The position numbers and the translations under genes were made by a program. Positions 31,394-40,001 of a DNA stretch of 64,000 nt are shown piece by piece. The stretch is from the NCBI RefSeq assembly GCF_004011505.1, contig NZ_SAUN01000001.1, positions 9,575,501 through 9,639,500 on the forward strand, given 5' to 3'. The stretch's first letter is position 1. Each line of letters opens with the position of its first letter. Source of the stretch: Nonomuraea polychroma (GTDB lineage Bacteria; Actinomycetota; Actinomycetes; Streptosporangiales; Streptosporangiaceae). The notes under the pieces are model-generated. The model was given only the letters and a program-made list of their open reading frames with translations, was not told where the DNA came from and searched no databases.

Positions 31394-33198
31394 TGGGGGA
31401 TTCCTCCAGAGACGAGGTCTTTCTGCGGGGGTGCGGCCTGCGCGATCAAGGCACGCGAGGTCGGCCGCAGCACGGTGCGCGCCACCGCCCTGGCACGCTC
31501 GAGCTCGGAGCGGTCGTCGTCCGGCGGGGCCATCCTGGCGACCGCGGTGAGCAGCGCGGACGGCTCACCGCCGGCCCGCTCGACGCGCTGGGCCACGAGC
31601 TCCAGCAGCAGCCCGGCCAGGACCAGGTCGTCCTTGCTGGGTGGCTTGGGGGCCGCGGGCGCCGGCGCGGGGCCGCGTAGCGGGAGCTCCTTGAGGAAGA
31701 TCGTGGCGACGAAGCCGAGCAGCGCGATGGGCACGCCCACCAGGAACACGGTCTCCAGGCCGAGAGTGAACGACTCCAGCACGATGTGCTTGATCGGCCC
31801 TGGTAGCTGCTGGATGGCGGCGGGGCTGCCGAGCTGGATGTCCGGGCCGCCGGGCACCGAAATGCCCGCCGCGCTGAGCATCTGGGCCATCTCGTCCTTG
31901 AGCCGGGTGGTCAGGATCGCGCCGAACGCGGCCACGCCGACGGCGCCGCCCAGGGAGCGGAAGAACGACACGCCCGACGTGGTGGAGGCCATGTCGCGCA
32001 GGTCGGCGCCGTTCTGGGCGGCCAGGATGAGCATCTGCATGGACAAGCCCAGGCCGACGCCGAGAACGCCCACGTCGAAGCCGATGAGCCACTCGCTGGA
32101 GTCCACGTGCAGCCGGGAGAGCAGGAAGAGCCCGACGGCCACGATGAACAAGCCGGCCACCGGGAAGATCTTCCACTTGCCGGTCTTGGTTACGATCTTG
32201 CCGGAGACCACGCCGGACACGAAGAGCGCTCCCACCATGGGCAGCGTCATCAGACCCGACTTGGCCGGGCTGAGGCCCTTGACGATCTGCAGGTACTGCG
32301 GCAGGTAGATCATCGCGCCGAACAGCGCCATGCCGACGAACATCGAGGCCACACTGGTCAGCACGAACGTACGGTTGCGGAACAGCCGCGGCGGCAGGAT
32401 CGGGTTGCCCGCCGTCCGCTCGGCCAGCACCGCCAGTGCCAGCATGAGCAGGCTGATCGCGGCCAGGAAGTACGTCCAGCCCGAGTTCCACTCGAACTCC
32501 GTGCCGCCGAGCGTCAGCAGCAGCATGAGCCCGCTCGCGCTGGCCGTGATCGTCGTCGCGCCCCAGATGTCGATCGAGGTGCTCCGCTTGACCTTGGGCA
32601 GCCGCAGCACCTTCTGGATCACCAGGAACGCCACCAGCGCGAACGGCACCACGACGTAGAAGCACCAACGCCAGCCGAGCCATTCGGTGTCCACGATGAA
32701 CCCGCCGAGCAGCGGCCCCGCGACCGTGGAGATCCCGAAGACGGCGCCCATGTAGCCGGAGTACCGGCCCCGCTCCCGGGGCGAGACGATGTCCCCCAGG
32801 ATCACCTGGGAGAGTGCCGACAAACCGCCCACACCCAGGCCTTGCACGGCCCGCGCCGCGATCAGCTGCCCCATGTCCTGCGACAGGCCGGCCACCATCG
32901 AGGAGGCGACGAACAACGCCAGCGCCGACTGGAAGAGCAGCTTGCGCCCGAAGAGGTCGGACAGCTTTCCCCACAACGGCGTGGACACCGTCATCGTCAG
33001 CATGGTGGCGGATGCGACCCATGAGTATTGGTCCTGACCGCCGAGCTCCCCCACGATCGTCGGCAGAGCCGTGCCCACAACCGAGGTCGAGATCATCGAT
33101 GTGAGCATCGCGAGCATCAGCCCGGACATGACCTCGAGGATCTCGCGGTGGGTGTACGCCCGCTTCGTGGGGGAGACGGTCCGCGCCTGGGCTACCAC
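31390..33198 (-). CDS. MFS multidrug exporter (DHA2, 14-helix) with extended cytoplasmic tail
   Basis: 602 residues with about 14 membrane helices. STSVVGTALPTIVGELGG is the family's helix 1 region, and GKLSDLFGRKLLF and GRYSGYMGAVFGISTVAGPLLGG (in parts) are motif A and motif C, typical of drug antiporters. Residues about 500-602 form an extra cytoplasmic tail with DDLVLAGLLLELVAQRVER, which is unusual for the family. It is the first gene of a coupled three-gene operon. A divergent TetR gene with a dyad between them suggests drug-inducible control. The GTG at 33198 is the start. Confidence 0.9.
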   Translation of the reverse strand: MVAQARTVSPTKRAYTHREILEVMSGLMLAMLTSMISTSVVGTALPTIVGELGGQDQYSWVASATMLTMTVSTPLWGKLSDLFGRKLLFQSALALFVASSMVAGLSQDMGQLIAARAVQGLGVGGLSALSQVILGDIVSPRERGRYSGYMGAVFGISTVAGPLLGGFIVDTEWLGWRWCFYVVVPFALVAFLVIQKVLRLPKVKRSTSIDIWGATTITASASGLMLLLTLGGTEFEWNSGWTYFLAAISLLMLALAVLAERTAGNPILPPRLFRNRTFVLTSVASMFVGMALFGAMIYLPQYLQIVKGLSPAKSGLMTLPMVGALFVSGVVSGKIVTKTGKWKIFPVAGLFIVAVGLFLLSRLHVDSSEWLIGFDVGVLGVGLGLSMQMLILAAQNGADLRDMASTTSGVSFFRSLGGAVGVAAFGAILTTRLKDEMAQMLSAAGISVPGGPDIQLGSPAAIQQLPGPIKHIVLESFTLGLETVFLVGVPIALLGFVATIFLKELPLRGPAPAPAAPKPPSKDDLVLAGLLLELVAQRVERAGGEPSALLTAVARMAPPDDDRSELERARAVARTVLRPTSRALIAQAAPPQKDLVSGGIPQ

Positions 33199-33235
33199 GA
33201 CACCACATCCCCTTCATGCATATTTATCCGGCTTG

Positions 33236-33253
33236 AGTATACGCCTGTTTACT
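33236..33253. promoter_or_regulatory. Candidate TetR operator
   Basis: AGTATAC (33236-33242), spacer GCCT, and GTTTACT (33247-33253) form an 18-bp dyad with one mismatch in the gap between the divergent MFS and TetR genes. Confidence 0.5.
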
Positions 33254-33284
33254 AGCCGCGCGGCAAGGAGGGGACGCTCTTCAG

Positions 33285-33290
33285 TAGAGT
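33285..33290 (+). promoter_or_regulatory. -10 box for leaderless tetR-type mRNA
   Basis: TAGAGT lies seven bases before the ATG at 33298; the gap CGGGGGC is not a convincing ribosome site at that distance. Confidence 0.4.
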
Positions 33291-33297
33291 CGGGGGC

Positions 33298-33855
33298 ATG
33301 AACGCCGAGGTGACCCGGCCCCGCGGCCGGGAGGCCACCCGTGAACGCATCCTGCAGGCCGCCCGCACGCTGTTCGGCGAGCACGGCTACGAGCAGGTGA
33401 CCATCCGCATGATCGCCGCCGCTGCGGACGCCAACATCGCGCTGGTCGGCCGCTATTTCGGCTCAAAGGCGGGACTGTTCGGTGCGGTGCTGGAGGGCGA
33501 GCCGACCATCAGCGCGCTGTTCAAGGGCCCTGCGGAGGAGCTCGCGAGGCGGCTGGCGGTCTACGCCGCCGAGCGCATGCAGCACCCGCCGGACAGCCCG
33601 ATCCTGCGCGCGCTCGAACGCTCCGCCCGCCATCCCGAGGTCGAGGAGGTGGCCCGCGAGCGTCTGATCGCCGCCGTGCTGAATCCGTTGCAAGCCCAGC
33701 TCGGGGGCGGCCCGGACGCTCTGGCCAGGGCCCGCATGGTGGCGGCGGTCTTCCTGGGCATCGGCGCCCTGCGTCGCCGGGTCGGACCGGAGACGCCGAC
33801 GCCGGCCGACGTGGACCGGCTGACCGCGATCTTCCAGGCGTGCCTGGCCAAGTGA
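33298..33855 (+). CDS. TetR-family repressor
   Basis: 185 residues. The helix-turn-helix region (about 12-58) reads TRERILQAARTLFGEHGYEQVTIRMIAAAADANIALVGRYF in parts, with the family's typical RYFGSKAGLF end. The C-terminal ligand domain (about 65-185) is variable. Position and the intergenic dyad make the divergent MFS operon the likely target. Arg-rich GIGALRRRVG near 155 lies before the last helix. The inducer is unknown. Confidence 0.9.
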   Translation: MNAEVTRPRGREATRERILQAARTLFGEHGYEQVTIRMIAAAADANIALVGRYFGSKAGLFGAVLEGEPTISALFKGPAEELARRLAVYAAERMQHPPDSPILRALERSARHPEVEEVARERLIAAVLNPLQAQLGGGPDALARARMVAAVFLGIGALRRRVGPETPTPADVDRLTAIFQACLAK

Positions 33856-33958
33856 AACTTTCATCCCCTAGGCGCCTCCTGGCCAGGGGAGATGCGGTGA
33901 GCAGCGATCCGATGTCTTTGAGCGGCCCGCAACGCCTCCCTACCATCCGAGGTGCCAG

Positions 33959-33972
33959 TGGGAGCGCTCCCA
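33959..33972. promoter_or_regulatory. CebR-type operator
   Basis: TGGGAGCGCTCCCA is a perfect 14-bp palindrome identical to the operator of the LacI-family cellobiose regulator CebR of streptomycetes. It ends 21 bp before the cellulase start, so it would block the promoter until cellobiose or cellotriose is present. Confidence 0.92.
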
Positions 33973-33993
33973 CATGACCGACGGAGTGATTTC

Positions 33994-35310
33994 ATGTCTC
34001 GCAGAAGGCCCATGTTGGCGGTGCTCCTGACGGCGGCCGCCATGGCCGCGGCAGGGGCGGTCGTGTTCGCGTCGTCCACCGCCCAGGCCGCCGACTCCGC
34101 TTTCTATGTGGATCCCCAGACCAACGCGGCCAAGTGGGTGGCCGCGAACCCCAACGACAGCCGTACCCCCGTGATCAGGGACAGGATCGCCGCCGTGCCG
34201 CAGGGCCGGTGGTTCGCCACGTACAACCCGTCGACCGTGCGCGGCCAGGTCGATTCCTACGTCGGCGCCGCCGCAGCGGCCGGCAAGAACCCGATCATGG
34301 TCGTGTACGCCATGCCGAACCGTGACTGCGGCGGCCCCAGCGCCGGCGGCGCCCCCGACCACGCGTCCTACCGCGCCTGGATCGACCAGATCGCGGCCGG
34401 GCTGGCCGGCCGCCCCGCCACGATCATCCTGGAGCCCGACGCCCTGGCGATCATGTCCAACTGCATGAACGCCTCCGAGCAGGCTGCGGTCAAGGCCTCC
34501 ATGGCGTACGCGGGCAAGAAGCTCAGAGGCCAGGCCAAGGTGTACTTCGACATCGGCCACGACGCCTGGTTGGGCGCCTCGGAGGCCGCCTCCCGGCTGA
34601 CCGGTGCTGACGTGGCCAACAGCGCCGACGGCATCGCGGTCAACACCTCCAACTACCGGGCCACGCCCGGGCTGGTCTCGTACGCGAAGAGCGTGATCGC
34701 GGCGACCGGCGTGTCCAGGCTGAAGGCCGTCATCGACACCAGCCGCAACGGCAACGGCCCGTCCGGCAGCGAGTGGTGCGACCCGCCCGGCCGCGCGACC
34801 GGCACCTGGAGCACCACGAACACCGGCGACGCGGCCATCGACGCCTTCCTCTGGGTCAAGCCCCCGGGTGAGGCCGACGGGTGCATCGCGGGTGCCGGGC
34901 AGTTCGTGCCGCAGCGCGCGTACGACCTGGCCATCGCCGCCCCGTCACCCACCGCCACCCCGACCGTGACCCCCACGGTCACGCCCACCGTGACGCCGAC
35001 CACCGGCCCCGGCGGCTGCACCGCCACCTACAAGGTCACGAGCCAGTGGCAGGGCGGCTTCCAGGGTGAGGTCACCGTGAAGGCCGGCTCGTCCGTCATC
35101 TCCGGATGGAAGGTCGGCTGGTCCTTCCCGAACGGGCAGACGATCACGCAGCTCTGGAACGGCAACCTCTCCGGCAGCGGCACGGTCTCGGTCACGAACC
35201 TGAACTGGAACGGCGCCCTGGCCGCGGGCGCGTCCACCACGTTCGGCTTCACCGGCAACTGGAGCGGCCAGAACGGCACCCCGTCCCCGGTGACCTGCAC
35301 CGCGTCGTGA
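33994..35310 (+). CDS. Secreted family 6 cellulase (endoglucanase) with CBM2
   Basis: 438 residues. A signal peptide (about 1-32, ending STAQAAD) exports it. The GH6 domain (about 35-320) has IILEPDALAIMSNC with the acid-catalyst Asp, VYFDIGHDAWLG, NTSNY and VIDTSRNGNGP. A Pro-Thr-Val linker with repeated TVTPTVTP (about 325-345) leads to a family 2 cellulose-binding module ending in Cys-Thr-Ala-Ser, with a Cys pair and the binding tryptophans in SGWKVGWSFPNG and WNG. It cuts beta-1,4 bonds in cellulose by inversion. A CebR box lies before it and a strong hairpin after it. No cebEFG transporter is in this window. Confidence 0.95.
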   Translation: MSRRRPMLAVLLTAAAMAAAGAVVFASSTAQAADSAFYVDPQTNAAKWVAANPNDSRTPVIRDRIAAVPQGRWFATYNPSTVRGQVDSYVGAAAAAGKNPIMVVYAMPNRDCGGPSAGGAPDHASYRAWIDQIAAGLAGRPATIILEPDALAIMSNCMNASEQAAVKASMAYAGKKLRGQAKVYFDIGHDAWLGASEAASRLTGADVANSADGIAVNTSNYRATPGLVSYAKSVIAATGVSRLKAVIDTSRNGNGPSGSEWCDPPGRATGTWSTTNTGDAAIDAFLWVKPPGEADGCIAGAGQFVPQRAYDLAIAAPSPTATPTVTPTVTPTVTPTTGPGGCTATYKVTSQWQGGFQGEVTVKAGSSVISGWKVGWSFPNGQTITQLWNGNLSGSGTVSVTNLNWNGALAAGASTTFGFTGNWSGQNGTPSPVTCTAS

Positions 35311-35314
35311 CGCC

Positions 35315-35348
35315 TTCGCCGGGTCCCCGACAGCGGGGGCCCGGCGAA
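35315..35348 (+). terminator. Strong hairpin terminator after cellulase gene
   Basis: TTCGCCGGGTCCCCG (35315-35329) pairs with CGGGGGCCCGGCGAA (35334-35348) over 15 bp with one G-T wobble and a 4-nt loop, right after the stop codon. Confidence 0.75.
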
Positions 35349-35418
35349 ATATCCGCGCCTTCATTGCTGTTGCAACGAGCCAGGTCCCCTATGCCGGCTC
35401 TGCGAAAGGCGCGTACCC

Positions 35419-36399
35419 ATGGCTTTGCCGCTGTCCATCCTTGATCTGGCGCACATCGGTGAGGGCGAGACGGCGAGCGACAGCTTCACCGCGAGCGTGG
35501 CCCTGGCCCAGCGTGCGGAGGAGCTCGGATACCAGCGGATCTGGTACGCCGAGCACCACAACATGGACAGCATCGCCTCCTCGGCGACCAGCGTGCTCAT
35601 CGCCCACGTGGCCGCGCACACCCGGACGATCCGCCTTGGAGCGGGCGGGGTCATGCTCCCGAACCACTCCCCGCTGACGATCGCCGAGCAGTTCGGCACG
35701 CTCGAAACCCTGCATCCCGGCCGCATCGACCTCGGGCTCGGCCGGGCGCCCGGCAGTGACCAGCAGACGATGCGGGCCCTGCGCCGCAGTCCGGCCGCCG
35801 CGGACACGTTCCCCGAGGACGTGCTGGAGCTGCAGGGGTACCTGACCGGCCAGTCACGCATTCCCGGCGTCGACGCGACCCCCGGCAAGGGCACCGACGT
35901 GCCGCTGTACATCCTCGGATCTTCACTGTTCGGCGCCCAACTGGCCGCCATGCTCGGGCTGCCGTACGCGTTCGCCTCGCATTTCGCCCCGACCGCGCTG
36001 GAGGAGGCCGTGGCGTTGTACCGGCGGGAGTTCAAGCCGTCCGCGCAGCTGGCGCAGCCGTACGTGATGGCGGCGCTCAACGTGATCGCGGCGGACACGG
36101 CCGAGGAGGCGCAGGAGCAGTTCCTGGCGGCCAAGCGGCTGCGGGTGAGCAGGTTCCTCGGGCGGGGGCGCACGTTCACTCCGGAGGAGGCCGACCTGAT
36201 CCTCGAGTCGCCGGCCGGGCAGCAGCTCCTGCAGATGGCGAAGTACTCCGCGGTCGGGGACCCCGGCGAGGTGAAGGACTACGTCGACCGGTTCGCCGAG
36301 CACGCCCAGGCCGACGAGCTCATCGTCGTCTTCTCCGCGCCCGACAGGAAGGTGTGGCTGCGCTCGGCAGAGCTGCTGGCCCGGGCGTACGGACTCTAG
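35419..36399 (+). CDS. Luciferase-like (LLM class) flavin-dependent oxidoreductase
   Basis: 326 residues of the bacterial-luciferase TIM-barrel family. It starts ALPLSILDLAHIGEGETASDSF, here split, then EELGYQRIWYAEHHNMDSIAS; RIDLGLGRAPGSD and the C-terminal FAEHAQADELIV fit the MsnO8-type LLM branch. These enzymes use FMNH2 or F420H2; which one cannot be decided from sequence. The ATG at 35419 is preceded by a weak site. No neighbour on this strand points to a pathway. Confidence 0.9.
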   Translation: MALPLSILDLAHIGEGETASDSFTASVALAQRAEELGYQRIWYAEHHNMDSIASSATSVLIAHVAAHTRTIRLGAGGVMLPNHSPLTIAEQFGTLETLHPGRIDLGLGRAPGSDQQTMRALRRSPAAADTFPEDVLELQGYLTGQSRIPGVDATPGKGTDVPLYILGSSLFGAQLAAMLGLPYAFASHFAPTALEEAVALYRREFKPSAQLAQPYVMAALNVIAADTAEEAQEQFLAAKRLRVSRFLGRGRTFTPEEADLILESPAGQQLLQMAKYSAVGDPGEVKDYVDRFAEHAQADELIVVFSAPDRKVWLRSAELLARAYGL

Positions 36400-36441
36400 G
36401 CGGCTGGTCGTTCTGGGGGCCGATCACGCGGCCGGCGGGCG

Positions 36442-36828
36442 TCAGCCGGAGCGCCGGATGACCGGCACGTACCCACCCCGGGCCTGCCCGCTCCCGGCCA
36501 GGCTCGCCCAGCTGTACGTCTCGCTGTGCGAGCCGACCACCGCCACCACCGCCCCACCGGCCCGCTCCACGGCGCCCAGCCACGAGAAACGTGCATCGGC
36601 TTCGTCCTCATGAGTGATCCCTTCCACCATGAGCCGAAACCGCCCCGGTCCTTCGATCATCGAGAAGGTCACACCGGGGATGAACTCCCACCCCGGGCAG
36701 GTGGCCGGCCTGCCCGAAACGAGCCGGAACCTGGGAAGCTGCACGATCGGTTCGGCCGAACAGACGACCAGCGTCGGTAGCGCACCGCCGAAATAACGGG
36801 CATCCTCACGGGGGACACAGGATGGCAC
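36442..36828 (-). CDS. Hypothetical protein, 128 residues
   Basis: A GTG-started frame with coherent composition: LPTLVVCSAEPIVQLPRFRL, GWEFIPGVTFSMIEGPGRF and GYVPVIRRSG. I recognise no family, signal or membrane segment. No clear ribosome site precedes 36828. It sits alone between the luciferase-like gene and the gene at 36877, divergent from the latter. It could be a real small cytoplasmic protein or a conserved-looking shadow. Confidence 0.5.
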   Translation of the reverse strand: MPSCVPREDARYFGGALPTLVVCSAEPIVQLPRFRLVSGRPATCPGWEFIPGVTFSMIEGPGRFRLMVEGITHEDEADARFSWLGAVERAGGAVVAVVGSHSETYSWASLAGSGQARGGYVPVIRRSG

Positions 36829-36876
36829 GCGGGGGAGTATGCCACTGTCACCACATGATCACCGGAGAGAAGGGAC

Positions 36877-37356
36877 ATGATCATGGAGCGCAGGCACCCC
36901 GCACTCGCCCGGCTCGACGCGCTGGTCGGCCGCTGGACCGTCCAACCCAAGGTCCCCGGCGTGGGCACCGCATGGACGGAGTTCACCTGGCAGGACGAGG
37001 GCGCCTATCTGCACCAGGTGTCCGACATCGACGCGATGCCGGACACGGCCCCGCAGGCGTGGCGCGAGAACGCCCCATTCCCGACCACCGCCCTGATCGG
37101 GCTGGACGACTCCACCGAGCAGTTCACGATGTTGTACGCCGACGCCCGTGGCGTGCACCGGGTGTACCAGATGACGTTCGCCGACGGCGAGTGGCGGATC
37201 TGGCGTGACGCCCCCGGCTTCAACCAGCGTTTCATCGGCACGCTGAGCCCGGACGGCGACACCGTGGAGGCGCGCTGGGAGATGTCGAAGGACGGCGTGA
37301 CCTGGGACGTCGACTTCGAGCTCACATACACGCGCATCGTACCCACCTCTCCATGA
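36877..37356 (+). CDS. DUF1579/FABP-like hypothetical protein
   Basis: 159 residues. LARLDALVGRWTVQPKVPG is the typical start of small beta-barrel proteins of the DUF1579/nitrobindin-like type (L-x-G-x-W). Further strands such as TEFTWQDEGAYLHQ, FTMLYADARGVHRVYQM and VEARWEMSKDGVTWDVDFEL alternate as in a calycin barrel. It may bind a small hydrophobic ligand; no His ligand of nitrobindin is obvious. GGAGA stands eight bases before the ATG. Confidence 0.75.
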   Translation: MIMERRHPALARLDALVGRWTVQPKVPGVGTAWTEFTWQDEGAYLHQVSDIDAMPDTAPQAWRENAPFPTTALIGLDDSTEQFTMLYADARGVHRVYQMTFADGEWRIWRDAPGFNQRFIGTLSPDGDTVEARWEMSKDGVTWDVDFELTYTRIVPTSP

Positions 37357-37392
37357 CCAGGTCGTGCCGACGACGTCGGACCGTGCACCCGT

Positions 37393-37745
37393 TCAGGCGT
37401 CGGCGCGCTTCAGCCGCCAGGCGGCGGCGATGACGGTCGCCACGATGTAGGAGGCGAACACGGCGAGCCCGCCCCACGGCCCGAGCGCTCCGTCGCCGGT
37501 TGCGACCGCCGTGAACGTGCCGGCGGCGTCGGCAGGCAGATACTGGATGACGTCGGCCCAGCTCGCCGGCAGCAGCAGCGAGGCGAACCCGCTGAGCAGG
37601 AACATGACACCGAACATTGTGGTGATCGCCGCGGGGGTGGAGCGCAGGAGCCCGCCGAGCGCGACACCGAGCACGCCCGAACCGGCGAGCACGACCGCCG
37701 AGCCGACGACCGCGCGGGCGACGCCCGGATCGGACGCGTCGAGCG
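37393..37745 (-). pseudogene. ABC-2 type permease, C-terminal fragment
   Basis: About 115 residues of the end of an ABC transporter membrane subunit: SDPGVARAVVGSAVVLAGSG, GVALGGLLRSTPAAITTMFG and VIQYLPADAAGTF, with three membrane helices. The first half of the permease and its ATPase are absent, and the homology stops near 37745 in unrelated DNA next to the CU044_5270 gene. It is a truncated remnant left by a deletion or insertion. Confidence 0.8.
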
Positions 37746-37780
37746 ATGGACCGCATCGTTCTACGATGTGGCTGCTTCCC

Positions 37781-38746
37781 CTACAGTTGGTCGCCGGGCT
37801 TGTCGACGACCTTGGCGGTCATACGTGCGGTCCACACCAGAGGGGTGCCCGCCTTGACCGTGCGTGTCGCGCCACCAGGGAGGTCGAAGGTGCGCTCGGC
37901 GACGCTCTCGCCATACGTCCCCAGGAACCGGTAGTCCTGCGGGCTCACAATGATCTCGTAGCGCCCCAAGGCTCCCGTGTAGACGAATGCGTCCCCGTGG
38001 CGGCCTGCCGCGTCGATCGCGTCCTGCTTGACCGAAACCCCCTGGATCATGGGCAGCGCCCGGAACAAGGCGGCCCGCACGTCGGCGACCAGCGGCTGGT
38101 CGCTCAGCAACTGGGAGATCGTCCGGAAGATCCGCTCCTGCCTGGTCGCGCCGGCGTCGTCGAACTCCGTGGCTGGGGTCGCATCGACGCTCGCCCCGAT
38201 CCTGGCGATCATTTCCTCGGGGGTGACCGGTGCCCTGGCTAGGTCCGCGCCCGTCATGCCGGGGCCGACCTCGTGGATGACGAGCTTGCCCCGTCCGTCG
38301 TCCAACGCGGTCTGCTTGCCATCCAAGCTGTGCCACGTCTCAAGAGTCATGCGCTTGTCGCGATCCACCTCGGACTCCGGCTCCTTGCGGAGCGGAGCGA
38401 TCGTCTGCTTCACGTACAGCCAGCGGCCCGGCGACGGCGTGATCTTGTACGGGTCGATCTCGGCGCTCCTCGCCGCCTTGTCGCCGAGCTCCTGCACGCT
38501 GGCGACCGGGGTGGTGACAGGTTGTTCATCGCCGCGTACCGCGAGGACGCCCGCGCCGACGGCCAGCGCGACTGACGCGGCGAGCGCCAGCCGCCAGGCC
38601 AGGCGCGGCCTGCGCCGACTCGGCGCGGGCACCGACGGCATGGGGACCGGCTCGCGGACGGCCTGCAGCAACCGGGTGCGGGCCGCCTCCTTCGCCTCGC
38701 GGGTGATCGCCGGGGTGGCCTCGAGGAACCGTCCGAACTCATCCAT
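37781..38746 (-). CDS. CU044_5270 family protein (membrane partner of ECF sigma factor)
   Basis: About 321 residues. A cytoplasmic N-terminal part (EFGRFLEATPAITREAKEAA) is followed by one membrane helix (about 52-70, LALAASVALAVGAGVLAV) and an outside domain with KITPSPGRWLYVKQTIAPL and WHSLDGKQTALDDG. This layout is that of actinomycete CU044_5270 proteins, which are almost always encoded after a sigma factor and probably act as its anti-sigma or sensor. The start overlaps the sigma stop, so the two are coupled; Met at 38749 or 38746 can start. Confidence 0.85.
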   Translation of the reverse strand: MDEFGRFLEATPAITREAKEAARTRLLQAVREPVPMPSVPAPSRRRPRLAWRLALAASVALAVGAGVLAVRGDEQPVTTPVASVQELGDKAARSAEIDPYKITPSPGRWLYVKQTIAPLRKEPESEVDRDKRMTLETWHSLDGKQTALDDGRGKLVIHEVGPGMTGADLARAPVTPEEMIARIGASVDATPATEFDDAGATRQERIFRTISQLLSDQPLVADVRAALFRALPMIQGVSVKQDAIDAAGRHGDAFVYTGALGRYEIIVSPQDYRFLGTYGESVAERTFDLPGGATRTVKAGTPLVWTARMTAKVVDKPGDQL

Positions 38747-39336
38747 CATGCATCCTTTCTCGTCTGATAGCCGGTGCCGAGGGCGGCCCGCGCCTGTTTG
38801 CGGGCCCGGTGCAGGCGCGAGCGCACGGTCCCGATCGGAATGTCGAGCGCCTGCGCCACCTCCTCGTAGGCCAGTTCTCCCACCGCCACCAGCAGCAGCA
38901 CGTCGCGATCACCGCTGGCCAAACCCGTCAGCGCCCCTGCCAGCCGGCGATCCTCGGCCTGCGCGGCCACGCGCCCGATCACCACGTCGGCCATCGGCTC
39001 CGGCGGCGGCTCCGCACCGGTACGCGCCAGCGCCCGCAGGAACCGCTCCTCATCGCGCCGCTGCCTGGCGATGAGGTTGGTCGCGATGCCGTACAGCCAC
39101 GGCCTGGCCAGCGGCTGCGCGTGATCGTAGGAAGCGCGGCAGCGGAAGGCGGTCAGGAACGTCTCCGCCACGATGTCGTCGGCGGCCTGCACACCCAGCC
39201 GCCGCGCGACATAGCGGTGGATCTGCTCGACATAGCGGTCGAACACTCCGGCGAACTGCTCCGGATCGTCGATTGACCGGCGGATGAGCTCGGCGTCGTC
39301 CGCCTCGACCATCTCCTCCGGTGTGGTTCGTGTCAT
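38746..39336 (-). CDS. ECF-type RNA polymerase sigma factor
   Basis: 196 residues. Region 2 (about 28-95) has DRYVEQIHRYVARRLG and DDIVAETFLTAFRC; region 4 (about 130-185) has LTGLASGDRDVLLLVAVGEL and the helix-turn-helix YEEVAQALDIPIGTVRSRL, ending in HRARKQ. It should direct polymerase to a small regulon that includes its own operon. Its partner protein is encoded next with an overlap. ECF consensus sites were not identifiable by eye. Confidence 0.92.
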   Translation of the reverse strand: MTRTTPEEMVEADDAELIRRSIDDPEQFAGVFDRYVEQIHRYVARRLGVQAADDIVAETFLTAFRCRASYDHAQPLARPWLYGIATNLIARQRRDEERFLRALARTGAEPPPEPMADVVIGRVAAQAEDRRLAGALTGLASGDRDVLLLVAVGELAYEEVAQALDIPIGTVRSRLHRARKQARAALGTGYQTRKDA

Positions 39337-39529
39337 GCCTGCTGTTTCCCGATGGGACGAATCGAGTTCTCGACGATCCCGAGCCCGGTGCGTGAACCCG
39401 TCCAGGGCCTGCGGGCAACAACAGGCCAGACGATCTTCCCCGCGCCCGAGAGGCTCACGATGACCTTGCCTCCGGCAGCGCCCTTACCCAGACGATCATC
39501 CGAGCCTACGCCGTCGGCCCAGGCTGATC

Positions 39530-39748
39530 TTGCAGCGTCGCTCCGTTCGCGCCGATGGCCTGCTCGCCCTGCACAGCTTTGCCCTGGGCCTGGAGAAGGA
39601 TAGACAGACCGTCGTCGCCGGGCTGACCCTGCCCTACGGCAACGGCCCGATGGAGGGCACAAATACCAAGGTCAAGCTGCTGAAACGTCAGATGTACGTC
39701 GCGCCGGCCTCGCCCTACTCCGGCAGCGCATTCTGCTCTCCTGACTGA
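39530..39748 (+). pseudogene. ISL3-family transposase, C-terminal remnant
   Basis: LHSFALGLEKDRQTVVAGLTLPYGNGPMEGTNTKVKLLKRQMY (in parts) is the conserved ISL3 transposase end with its catalytic Glu region. Right after QMY one base is missing near 39698; adding it would give the expected Arg-Ala-Gly-Leu-Ala-Leu-Leu-Arg-Gln-Arg-Ile-Leu-Leu-Ser-stop. The first 350 or so residues are gone. A CCAGAGCC-type end near 39780-39790 may be the element's terminal repeat. Confidence 0.85.
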
Positions 39749-39979
39749 ATTGGCCACGTACCGTCACCACCGAACGCGTGCCAGAGCCACTATCCGTACA
39801 GTCCCCGACCTGGCCGCCTGACGACCTGCCGCTGTCGCGCCGCTGCGGTCCGAGTCGCGGCCGGTGAACAGGCGGAGGAGCAGGGCGACGGCCTCGCCGA
39901 CGGCCGGTGTTGAAGCCGACCAGGGCCGCCAAGGCGCCGAAGGGAAGAGGCGCATGGTCGCGGGTGCAGGACGCGAATT

Positions 39980-39998
39980 CTGGACATGTATGATCCAG
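39980..39998. promoter_or_regulatory. Candidate Rrf2 operator
   Basis: CTGGA (39980-39984) and TCCAG (39994-39998) form a dyad just before the Rrf2 start at 40002. AATTCTGGA (39976-39984) recurs at 40526-40534, exactly at the start of the MFS remnant, suggesting both were bound by the same protein. Confidence 0.45.
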
Positions 39999-40001
39999 GA
40001 T

